Source of the DNA: an uncultured Alphaproteobacteria bacterium
Lineage (GTDB): Bacteria > Pseudomonadota > Alphaproteobacteria > MPNO01 > UBA2964
Length of the DNA: 64,000 bases
Assembly: GCA_951812775.1 (NCBI GenBank)
Contig: OX638326.1
Coordinates: 2,925,391-2,989,390, forward strand
Direction: 5' to 3'
Each line of letters begins with the position of its first letter. Position 1 is the first letter of the stretch. Both the position numbers and the translations under genes were made by a program. Below the pieces are notes generated by a model. It ran no database searches. It was not told the DNA's origin and was given only the letters and a program-made list of their open reading frames with translations. Below are positions 9,524 to 17,308 of this stretch, in pieces.

Positions 9524-10681
9524 ATGAATGAGCAGAGCCATCCATTGAATGCCGAGGGACAAAGTGCCCACCGGGATACCGGTGTTTTACCGTACCAGTC
9601 TTTGACGGCACTTATTCGCGACGGCGAGATCCTTGCAGAACAATCGATTGGCTCGCAACAGGTGCAACCGGCGAGCCTCGATTTACGGCTCGGGAGGACC
9701 GCCTATCGGATGCGCGCCAGTTTCCTGCCGGGACCTAACCGAACCGTTCACGAGCAGATCGAAAATTTTGGCTTGCATGAGGTTGATCTCACAAATGGCG
9801 CGTTGCTGGAAACTGGCTGTGTTTACCTCGTGCCGTTGCTGGAATCTCTGGCATTGAGTGACGGGCTTTCCGGTGTCGCCAACCCTAAGAGCTCGACAGG
9901 GAGGCTCGACGTATTCACCCGGCTGATAACAGATCAGGCGCCGGATTTTGATGTCGTGACAAAGGGATATCACGGCCCGCTTTACGCCGAGATTTTTCCC
10001 CGAACCTTCAGCGTTATTGTGCGCACAGGCACACGTCTGAACCAACTTCGTTTAAGTCGCGGGACGCCCGATGTAAGAGAGGCGGAACTCAAGAGACTAT
10101 TAAAGGATCAACCCGTTCTTGATCGTGATTTGACCGAACGCGAGGCGAGTACCCTGTTCCGGGGCGTACCTTTATCGGTCGATCTCGCTGGGATCGGTGA
10201 TACCGACTTGGTTGGATTTCGGGCGAAGCCACATGCGCCGCTTATCGATGTCGATAAGATTGGTCATTATGACCCGGTGGATTATTGGGATCCGATATAT
10301 CGGGACGAGGGCCATAGCGTGATTTTAAATCCCGATGATTTTTATATTTTGGCATCTAAGGAAGCGGTTTCCGTGCCGGTCGACCATGCCGCAGAGATGG
10401 TTCCCTATGACGCGTTTACCGGTGAGTTCCGGGCGCATTATGCGGGCTTTTTTGATCCCGGCTTTGGGCATGCCGATGTTGAAGCTGTCGGCACGCGGGC
10501 GGTTCTGGAAGTACGTTCTTATGGGGTGCCCTTTATTATCGAGGATGGTCAGCTTGTCGGGCGTCTGAAATATGAACACCTCACGGACACACCTGATCAG
10601 CTTTATGGCGCGGAATCGGGCTCATCCTATCAGCGGCAGGGGCTGGCGCTAAGCAAACATTTTAAACCCTGGAGCCATTAA
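9524..10681 (+). CDS. dcd: 2'-deoxycytidine 5'-triphosphate deaminase, long form
   Basis: The 385-residue protein is about twice the length of E. coli Dcd and matches the long alphaproteobacterial form made of two dUTPase-like halves. Visible landmarks are QPASLDLRLGRTAYRMRASFLP near residue 45, NPKSSTGRLDVFTRL near residue 124 (the catalytic SSxxR plus D motif of trimeric deaminases) and a second half with EMVPYDAFTGEFRAHYAGFFDPGFG. It converts dCTP to dUTP for dTMP synthesis. ATG 9524 is preceded by a 188-bp gap, so it is probably its own transcription unit, unrelated to the polysaccharide genes beside it. Confidence 0.88.
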   Translation: MNEQSHPLNAEGQSAHRDTGVLPYQSLTALIRDGEILAEQSIGSQQVQPASLDLRLGRTAYRMRASFLPGPNRTVHEQIENFGLHEVDLTNGALLETGCVYLVPLLESLALSDGLSGVANPKSSTGRLDVFTRLITDQAPDFDVVTKGYHGPLYAEIFPRTFSVIVRTGTRLNQLRLSRGTPDVREAELKRLLKDQPVLDRDLTEREASTLFRGVPLSVDLAGIGDTDLVGFRAKPHAPLIDVDKIGHYDPVDYWDPIYRDEGHSVILNPDDFYILASKEAVSVPVDHAAEMVPYDAFTGEFRAHYAGFFDPGFGHADVEAVGTRAVLEVRSYGVPFIIEDGQLVGRLKYEHLTDTPDQLYGAESGSSYQRQGLALSKHFKPWSH

Positions 10682-10769
10682 TCGGTTATCTTGGCGTCGC
10701 GCAAGTTTTGGATTCGGGTCGCAAATCCAGCTTGCAATCATGGCGAATTTGTTTCACGGAAAGGACATT

Positions 10770-11345
10770 ATGGACCTGAAATCTTTTTTTAATCACGAAT
10801 TTGCCGAACATGAAGCGGTCATGCAGGCAACACGCGAGGCTCTGGCCGAGCCCTTCATGGCATTGTGCGCCGTCGCCGAAAAAACGCTCAACGATGGCAA
10901 CAAGATAATGTTCTTTGGCAATGGGGGCAGCGCCGCGGATGCCCAACACCTCGCGGCTGAACTCATCGTCCGATATAAAGTCAATCGAGCGCCTTTGGCC
11001 GCGATAGCTCTGACAACTGATAGCTCGACGTTAACCGCGGGTGGAAATGATTTTGGCTATGACACAATTTTCGAATCTCAACTCCGAGCGCTTGGCCGAA
11101 AAGGTGATCTGGCGATCGGGATCACCACATCTGGTAACAGTCCAAATGTTCTGAATGCCTTGCAGGCAGCAAATGAAATCGGGATTACGCCCGCTGCTTT
11201 TGCGGGCAAGGATGGTGGCAAGTTAGTTGGGCTGGCGGACCCTCTACTCGTCGTGCCATCGGACGTAACTGGGCGAATTCAGGAGATGCATATCGTTCTG
11301 GGTCACATGCTGTGCGACGTATTGGAGCAACGGTGCGGTAAATGA
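10770..11345 (+). CDS. gmhA: Phosphoheptose isomerase
   Basis: A SIS-domain protein of 191 residues, the normal GmhA length, with FFGNGGSAADAQHLAAEL near residue 48 and the GITTSGNSPNV phosphosugar loop near residue 117. It isomerises sedoheptulose 7-phosphate to D-glycero-D-manno-heptose 7-phosphate, the first step to ADP-heptose for the LPS inner core. I chose ATG 10770 over the in-frame ATG 10740 because GGAAAGGA sits just upstream. The stop overlaps the start of hldE (ATGA at 11342), and the two genes are consecutive steps of one pathway. Confidence 0.93.
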   Translation: MDLKSFFNHEFAEHEAVMQATREALAEPFMALCAVAEKTLNDGNKIMFFGNGGSAADAQHLAAELIVRYKVNRAPLAAIALTTDSSTLTAGGNDFGYDTIFESQLRALGRKGDLAIGITTSGNSPNVLNALQAANEIGITPAAFAGKDGGKLVGLADPLLVVPSDVTGRIQEMHIVLGHMLCDVLEQRCGK

Positions 11346-12805
11346 GTGATAGCAGGCAGCTTCTCGATTTAATTGAAAAGTTGACGCCGGCCCGGGTCGT
11401 CTGCGTGGGCGACATTATGCTCGACAGGTTCATTTATGGTGATGTCTCGCGGATTTCGCCCGAGGCTCCGGTTCCTGTCTGTCGGGTTGTTAGCGAGAAT
11501 GCGATGGTCGGTGGTGCCGGGAACGTCGCCCGGAACCTCGCTGTTCTTGGTGCCTCAGTAGATTTTATCAGCGTCGTTGGTGCCGATGAAGCGGCGGATG
11601 AAGTTGGGGCATTGCTGGGTGGCTATGACCGCATAGATGCCGATCTTATCGTAGATGCGGCAAGACAAACGACAGTCAAAGAGAGGTTTGTCGCCGGTCC
11701 GCAACAGCTTCTGAGGGTTGATCGGGAAGAAACCAGCGACGTCTATTCAGATATTAGTGATCGACTTACCGCACAGGTAACGGCCGCTCTTCCGTCTGCG
11801 GGAGCGCTTGTCCTGTCTGATTACGACAAAGGTGTTTTGTCCGCCGACAGTATTATAAAGCTGATAGGTGCCGCCAAGGATGCCAACTGTCCTGTAATTG
11901 TTGATCCCAAGGGCGATGATTATCGGCGCTATAGCGGGGCGACCCTGATAACACCTAACAGGCGGGAACTTTGCGAGGCCAGTCGGAAAGATATCTTTGA
12001 TGATGACAGTGCAGCGGCGGCGGCGAAATTTATCGCAAGTGAATACGGCATAGAGAATGTCCTGGTAACGCGAAGCGCCGAAGGGATGACGCTGGTATCA
12101 CGGGCTGGTGTTGAGCACCTGTCTGCGGAAGCGCGAGAAGTATTCGATGTTTCGGGGGCGGGAGATACAGTTGTTGCGTCCCTGGCGGCAGCACTGGCAG
12201 CGGGGAGTTCCCTGACTGATGCGGCGCTGCTCGCCAACGTCGCGGCGGGCATTGTTGTAGGCAAAACAGGTACCGCTGTTGCTGACATTTCCGAAATAGC
12301 TGGATCGCTTCGCCGGCAGGATTTACAGATTTCTGGTGCGCAGAAAGTAATGACGCTTGAAGAGGCTGTCTCCCAGGTTGCGGCCTGGCGGGAGCACGGG
12401 GACCGGGTCGGGTTTACCAATGGCTGTTTCGATCTGATCCATCCGGGTCATGTTTCCATTCTGGCGAAATCGCGAGCGGCCTGCGATCGGCTGGTGGTAG
12501 GCCTCAATTCAGATGAGTCGGTGAAGCGTCTCAAGGGCGAGTCACGTCCGGTTCAGAATGAAGCCTCTCGCGCTACTGTAATGGCGTCCCTGGCCAGTGT
12601 TGATCTGGTAGTACTATTTGCAGAAGATACGCCGGTAAAATTAATCGAGGCGCTGCGCCCGGAAATTCTCGCCAAGGGCGCCGACTACACGGTTGAAGAG
12701 GTTGTGGGGGTAGAGTTTGTCCAGTCCTATGGCGGCGAGATATTGTTGGTTGATCTTGAGGAAGGTCATAGCACGACAGGTACCATCGAACGGATGGCGC
12801 AATAG
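11342..12805 (+). CDS. hldE: Bifunctional heptose 7-phosphate kinase / heptose 1-phosphate adenylyltransferase
   Basis: The 487-residue protein has the full HldE (RfaE) layout. Residues 1-320 are a PfkB-type sugar kinase with VVCVGDIMLDRF at the start and the DVSGAGDTVVA catalytic loop near residue 270. Residues 345-487 are a cytidylyltransferase-fold domain with FTNGCFDLIHPGHVS near residue 358 (the HxGH motif) and a final EEGHSTTGTIERM. It makes ADP-heptose for the LPS core together with GmhA, which overlaps it by 4 bp. Presence of both genes indicates a heptose-containing LPS. Confidence 0.94.
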   Translation: MSDSRQLLDLIEKLTPARVVCVGDIMLDRFIYGDVSRISPEAPVPVCRVVSENAMVGGAGNVARNLAVLGASVDFISVVGADEAADEVGALLGGYDRIDADLIVDAARQTTVKERFVAGPQQLLRVDREETSDVYSDISDRLTAQVTAALPSAGALVLSDYDKGVLSADSIIKLIGAAKDANCPVIVDPKGDDYRRYSGATLITPNRRELCEASRKDIFDDDSAAAAAKFIASEYGIENVLVTRSAEGMTLVSRAGVEHLSAEAREVFDVSGAGDTVVASLAAALAAGSSLTDAALLANVAAGIVVGKTGTAVADISEIAGSLRRQDLQISGAQKVMTLEEAVSQVAAWREHGDRVGFTNGCFDLIHPGHVSILAKSRAACDRLVVGLNSDESVKRLKGESRPVQNEASRATVMASLASVDLVVLFAEDTPVKLIEALRPEILAKGADYTVEEVVGVEFVQSYGGEILLVDLEEGHSTTGTIERMAQ

Positions 12806-12818
12806 TCTTAACGTAAAA

Positions 12819-13376
12819 TTATGTTCGAGGGTCGGACAGACGCTGAAGTCTTTCGCTCTCGGTCAGCGCAAAACGTTGTAGCTGATGACGGCGCCTGGTT
12901 GCATTTAGCGACCGCTCTGGTGCTTCGCGCTCGATGACAGCCGCGAATGAATCCGCGACTAAAATGCCGCAATCATCCGGCAGAATATCAATCGGAAAAT
13001 GCTCGGGGACGGCAAAATAAAACCGGTCGCAATACGGTAAATATTCCGGCCATTTCGCATCGCTGCGGAAATCCTGAACAGAGCTTTTAACTTCCACGAC
13101 GGTGAAGTCACCGCCACTCCCGAGCGCCATAATGTCGACACGGCGGCCATTCGGTAGACGAAATTCAGTCACCGGCCCATATCCCATATCGGCAAATAGT
13201 CGATAGACCCCTCGGGTCAGCGCCCGCGTTACAGGCGTTTGATTGTTAAACCGGTCTCGGCGACCGTCATTTACAGGTGCATAAGGAAGGTTAAGAGGTA
13301 ACATGTTGTCTGCAGGTGCCGCCCTGATGATCATATTAAGAATTTGCATTCTTGCATAAATTCCGGCAAAATCCAC
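12819..13376 (-). CDS. mmcB: MmcB-family DNA repair protein
   Basis: The protein matches MmcB, a small alphaproteobacterial protein of the PD-(D/E)XK-like nuclease fold linked in Caulobacter to LexA-independent damage response with imuABC-type mutasome functions. Visible are TRGVYRLFADMGYGPVTEF, GRRVDIMAL and the FTVVEVKSS motif (the ExK of the fold), then KWPEYLPYCDRFYFAV. The first 40 or so residues before PVTRAL are atypical and the start is uncertain; later in-frame ATGs, including one at 13304, are alternatives. It converges on hldE with a 13-bp gap. Confidence 0.8.
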   Translation of the reverse strand: MDFAGIYARMQILNMIIRAAPADNMLPLNLPYAPVNDGRRDRFNNQTPVTRALTRGVYRLFADMGYGPVTEFRLPNGRRVDIMALGSGGDFTVVEVKSSVQDFRSDAKWPEYLPYCDRFYFAVPEHFPIDILPDDCGILVADSFAAVIEREAPERSLNATRRRHQLQRFALTESERLQRLSDPRT

Positions 13377-13615
13377 ATATTGGGAGAGTCGGTTGAGTAT
13401 GTGTACCGAAGAAGGACTGTTTTATGTCGTCTGCTCCCCTATCTGCCCGAAAGCGGGCAAAAACCTCTTTAATTAAGTTTATGGGTAGGAGTGCATTTAA
13501 TTGCTGCCCTCGCGATGTGAACGTATGCCCTTGATAAATAACGAGTTTTTGTTTTACTGTGCGCTACGGCGTGTAGAGAATTTTGAGTTTAGTGAAGTCA
13601 TACAGATGGTGTGTC

Positions 13616-13858
13616 ATGTCTGATAAAGAAGTTAAGCAGGAAATTGAAGCGGGCCTGGAAGATATCCCGGAAGTCAAACTGTCCCGTCGCGCTGCATTAT
13701 CGCGCCTTGGACTGACTGCGGCTGCCGCCTATGTCGCCCCGACGATTATGCATATTGACCGCAGCGCTCACGCCTTTGTCGTACCGTCGCCCTGTTCAAG
13801 TGGACGCGGGAGACGTAGACGCCGGTGCAAACGGAATAAAAAGAAGAAGAGTAAGTAA
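13616..13858 (+). CDS. Small Tat-leader protein with polybasic tail
   Basis: An 80-residue protein of no family I can name. Residues 1-23 are acidic (MSDKEVKQEIEAGLEDIPEV), followed by KLSRRAALSRLGLTAAAAYVAPT, a twin-arginine-type signal with hydrophobic core, and a possible AHA cleavage site. The mature part would be only about 27 residues: FVVPSPC, then a run with 13 arginines or lysines and a second cysteine ten residues after the first (CX10C). ATG 13616 is preferred over the upstream TTG 13583 because the second copy 336 bp downstream starts at the equivalent place (MSEIEAP). The leader implies export of a tiny folded or cofactor-bearing basic peptide, or use of the leader as a recognition tag. 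A weak hairpin (AACCCG/CGGGTT) follows the stop. Confidence 0.65.
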   Translation: MSDKEVKQEIEAGLEDIPEVKLSRRAALSRLGLTAAAAYVAPTIMHIDRSAHAFVVPSPCSSGRGRRRRRCKRNKKKKSK

Positions 13859-13951
13859 ACCCGCGCAAACCGGGTTTCCGGTTAAGGTTTACCCATTGTT
13901 ATAATTTTTTGAGCAGATTCTACCGGCAAAGATGTGGCTGGTAGGGTTGAG

Positions 13952-14343
13952 ATGTCGGAAATCGAAGCGCCAGAGAAACCAGATGACACTGGTGAAGTTA
14001 AGCTAACACGCCGTGCAGCGCTTGCGCACTTGGACTCACTGCGGCGACTGTCTATGTCGCTCCTACCATTTTGCACATTGATCGAGATGCTCAGACATTT
14101 GTGGTGCCTTCCCCCTGTTCGACGGGGCGTGGCCGCCACCGCCACCGCTGCAAGCAGGGCAAGAGCGGTAAAAACAAACGGGGCAAGAGCAACAAGAGGA
14201 ATAATCGTCGCCGGACAACAAGAGATCGCGGTCGGCGCAATGATTCACGCAGACGCTATAGTCGCAATGATTCCCGCAGACGCCATAATTCCAGTTGGGG
14301 AAACAATCGCGATAACAGCCGGGGCAATAATCGTCGCTGGTAG
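13952..14343 (+). pseudogene. Second Tat-leader polybasic protein, frameshifted copy
   Basis: A tandem paralogue of the gene at 13616. It starts MSEIEAPEKPDDTGEVKLTRRAAL... in one frame and continues as GLTAATVYVAPTILHIDRDAQ and FVVPSPCSTGRGR in the next frame, reaching a stop at 14343. Comparison of the copies places the loss of one G at about 14030-14033 (CACTTGGACTC where CACTTGGGACTC is expected). The CX10C spacing is conserved (STGRGRHRHR between the cysteines). The tail is much longer than in the first copy, about 80 residues rich in R, N, S and K, and includes a 27-bp tandem repeat. With the single base restored it would encode about 130 residues. Confidence 0.6.
14236..14289 (+). repeat. 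27-bp tandem repeat, two units
   Basis: Two 27-bp units begin CGCAATGATTC at 14236 and 14263 and differ at a few positions. In the frame of the polybasic tail they encode RNDSRRRYS and RNDSRRRHN. Since 27 is a multiple of three, the repeat extends the protein without changing frame, and it probably explains why this tail is longer than in the neighbouring copy. Confidence 0.75.
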
Positions 14344-14418
14344 CGTTAATTCGGTTCTGACGGCGTAGGATTTAGTGTAAGACGTGCAATCAGATCGATT
14401 GCAATTAGTCTTGAACCC

Positions 14419-15570
14419 TTGCCGGACAAAACTCTTCAAAATTTACCCAAGTTAGCGTCAGCCGATGCCAAGATCAGCTGGGCGCAACGGTTTCTCACTG
14501 ATGGTCAGGCGGGGGATGTAGATGCGCTGTTCAGCGAAGTGCTGCAGGAAAACAAGAAAAGCGTCGATGCTTTGCGGGGTCGGGCGGCGGTGGCAGAATT
14601 ACGCGGGCATAGAAAACGCGCTGCAAAATTCACCTAAAAGGCTGACGAACAGGAAGTTGAGGATCATTGCACCGCCGCAGAAGAAGCGAGTGACGATGCG
14701 CTCTATTCAAAGGTGATTACCTGCTATGAGCAGGCACTATCAATAGACGCTGATCATCTGGATGCAATCTGGGGAATCGCGGAATCTTACGCTGCCTTGG
14801 AAGAACGCGATGAGGCAGCGAACTGGTACCAACGATATCTCGATCTGGAACCCGGAGAACCGGAAGAGCTGCACATGTTGGCGGCAATGGGCGTCGCCGA
14901 AGCCCCGGAGCGCTCCAGTGATGGTTATGTTACGACGCTGTTTGATCGGTTCGCACCGGACTTTGACGACCAGCTTACCGAAGAACTCGACTATCAGGCG
15001 CCCACCCTTCTCGCCGAAACGGCAAAAGACCATTTTCCCGAAGCGGACAGCAATCTGAAAATACTTGATCTTGGATGCGGCACCGGTTTAAGCGGCGTTG
15101 CGGTCAAAGACATTGCCAAGCGGATCGATGCTGACGATCTGTCAGGTGAAATGATAAAACTGGCGCGCAAGCGTCGCGTATATAAAACGCTCACCAAATC
15201 AGACATCATCACCTATCTGGCGAAGACCAAGCGGCGCTATGATCTGGCGCTCGGGGCCGATGTGTTTATCTATTTTGGTGACCTTGAGGCATTGTTTGGA
15301 GGAGTCTTTGATGCCCTCAAGCCAGGAGGGTTAGTGATTTTTTCGCTGGAGGCACAACCGGACGATCAACAGTCTGTTGGTTATGAATTAACGGCATCCG
15401 GGCGGGACTCTCATGGCCGCGCCTATGTTCGCGATATCGCAAACGACGTTGGCCTTGAGGAGCGGTCCATCAGTACCGAGCAAATCCGGACGGAATATGG
15501 TGAACCGGTTCTGGTGATATCTGGGTTTGGCGTAAGCCGGTTTAACGTTCCGGTTCTGGCGGCAAGGTGA
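14419..15570 (+). pseudogene. TPR-repeat SAM-dependent methyltransferase with in-frame stop
   Basis: From TTG 14419 (no ATG is available) the frame encodes helical TPR-like repeats (WAQRFLTDGQAGDVDALFSE), meets TAA at 14635-14637, and continues in the same frame with KADEQEVEDH, two clear TPR units (VITCYEQALSIDADHLDAIW; NWYQRYLDLEPGEPEEL), then the family hallmark FDRFAPDFDDQLTEELDYQAP and a class I methyltransferase domain with ILDLGCGTGLSG near residue 215 and a complete C-terminus. The stop replaces what was probably Gln or Glu. A start downstream (GTG 14713) could still give a 285-residue protein with one or two TPRs and the whole catalytic domain, so partial function is possible. Target unknown. 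It follows the two polybasic peptides on the same strand. Confidence 0.7.
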
Positions 15571-16225
15571 AATCATAATGCCGCTGTAACACATCATTGA
15601 TCAGGTCCAGGCAGCTACCATACCGCACGACGCTGAAATCATGCACATTGACCATCGTCGAGGAACGCCCGTAATTGGCCCATCGCATCAGCCCGTAATC
15701 GATCACGATATCCGCCGCGTCCAGCACCTGTTGCTCGATATCCTGCGCACGGAATTTTGTACCGTGTAATGACAGATTTGCGGAGGAACCGACGACCAGC
15801 TGGCCGGCTTCAAAGCTGAGCTGCGCCATGGTGTCCATCAGCGGTCCGGCATTCAGCAACATGGCAAGTGTGCCGCCAAGCGTCGTCCGCTCAAGAACTT
15901 CCGGGTCCAGGTTTTTCATCATTTGATGGTTGAGATCAGTTGGCGCCACCGTGCCCATTGGAAGGTCATAGCCTTGCGTTATGGTTCGGACGATCTCGCG
16001 ATTGCGACCCTCTAGCACATGTAATGCGGCATGCATGGACGCACAGCCGATCACGGCGTTCAGTTTTGATGGCCCGCGCTCCTTGACCTTGATGGTCTTA
16101 TTGATGGCTTCTGTGGTGGCACCAAGAATGACGTACCCTACATAGCTCGGGATAATCGCGATGCCGCCACCGAGAATGACATCCATCGCTCGTCGGGCAT
16201 CGCCCTGAATATCGAAAACGCTCAT
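15542..16225 (-). CDS. Sua5/YciO/YrdC-like protein
   Basis: A 227-residue protein with the YrdC-type RNA-binding fold: GGIAIIPSYVGYVILGAT near residue 20, the basic INKTIKVKERGPSKLNAVI segment that binds nucleotide in the family, and GQLVVGSSANLSLHGTKF near residue 142, the usual SAN motif. Family members form threonylcarbamoyl-AMP for tRNA modification or are YciO-type relatives of unclear role. The divergence of the KxR region from classical TsaC suggests a YciO-like paralogue rather than the housekeeping enzyme. It overlaps the end of the convergent methyltransferase gene by 29 bp. Confidence 0.75.
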   Translation of the reverse strand: MSVFDIQGDARRAMDVILGGGIAIIPSYVGYVILGATTEAINKTIKVKERGPSKLNAVIGCASMHAALHVLEGRNREIVRTITQGYDLPMGTVAPTDLNHQMMKNLDPEVLERTTLGGTLAMLLNAGPLMDTMAQLSFEAGQLVVGSSANLSLHGTKFRAQDIEQQVLDAADIVIDYGLMRWANYGRSSTMVNVHDFSVVRYGSCLDLINDVLQRHYDFTLPPEPER

Positions 16226-16352
16226 TTTCTTACTACGGTCCGCATTTTTGTTTCTTCGAATTTGCGGCGCGACTTTGACAAACTCATGCCTGATTCACAA
16301 GGCCTTGAAGTGGAAAATAGTGGTGTCGCCGAATTTGAACGAGGGGCGGGTC

Positions 16353-17123
16353 TTAGCGCGTCGTTTTTTGGAACCGTCTCAAGGCCAGGAAAGCCAGAGC
16401 CGCGCAAAAAACCGCTAAGGGGCCGGGCGCTGGCAGACCTTTGATGAATTCACCATCGGCGAGAATTTCCGTAACAATAAAGATGTCGTTTGCCGTTGAT
16501 GTGAAATTGCTGAGAATAATCCGATCGGTTTCTAACCCATCAATCGCCGAGGCCGCGAAATTCACCCGATCATTGACCGGGATACCTTGAGAATTATTTG
16601 GACCGAAGGGCGTTGTTGGTGAGAATGACGCCGTTGTGCCGGCAAAAACTTCGACGTCGACGCCATCCAAACAACCCGGCAGCGAGCTCGCGGAATTGTT
16701 GGTGCCATAAAACTCCAGCGTACCGAGTTTATAAAACCCATCCAAAAAGAGGGGATCGTTAACCCAACCGGCACCGGGCCACCGCCAGGGTCGCTCGAAA
16801 TGATAAAAAACTGAGTGTTCTGCGAACCGCCGCTGATATTGCCATCGGTCAATGTACCGGTTCCACCGCTATAATTGACAAGGGCCCCCTGTACCGAATG
16901 CAGTAACCGCCGTCAGGCCGGTCTCAGTAACCGTTCCACTATAGCTGTTGGTATGGCCAAAAAATTCTAACGCCGCCGGATTGACCGGCTGATTGGTTAT
17001 CGCGTTCTCAATGTCATATCCGATGAAACCAATTGGCGCGGCGTAAAGCGCGGGCGCAGGAAGGACCATGCTGGCAATTGCGCAGCATAACAGCAGCCGT
17101 AAGCCGTTCAGAAAACGGAACAC
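16353..17123 (-). pseudogene. PEP-CTERM-like exported protein with two frameshifts
   Basis: Three overlapping minus-strand frames add up to one protein. The first (17123 down to 16869) has a Sec signal peptide, MFRFLNGLRLLLCCAIASMV then PAPALYAAPIG. The second (about 16880 to 16770) continues VNYSGGTGTLTDGNISGG. The third (about 16770 to 16353) gives LDGFYKLGTLEFYGTN and ends LPAPGPLAVFCAALAFLALR plus basic residues, a PEP-CTERM-type sorting tail (proline motif, hydrophobic helix, arginine cluster). The breaks lie near the AGGGGGCCC run at 16881-16890 and near 16770-16790. PEP-CTERM proteins are exported and processed by exosortase in exopolysaccharide producers; no exosortase gene is in this window. 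Confidence 0.65.
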
Positions 17124-17308
17124 ACAGCCCTCGCTTGTACCAAATCGTTCGCTACCAGCTCATCCGGCAGCCTGGGAGCGCGGCATCTTGGCGGAAAACC
17201 GTTAAATTTCAAAGACATTTATTTTTTAAAAGACCGCGTAACTATCAAGAATGTTTAACAAATATTTACCATATTGCGCCCAGACTGCCGTTCGAAAGAG
17301 CAAATTTC

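Noticed and set aside
17255-17269. CtrA-like site (TTAA, seven bases, TTAC) upstream of sthA.
   Set aside because: The second half-site deviates from TTAA and the region is A+T-rich, so a chance match is likely.
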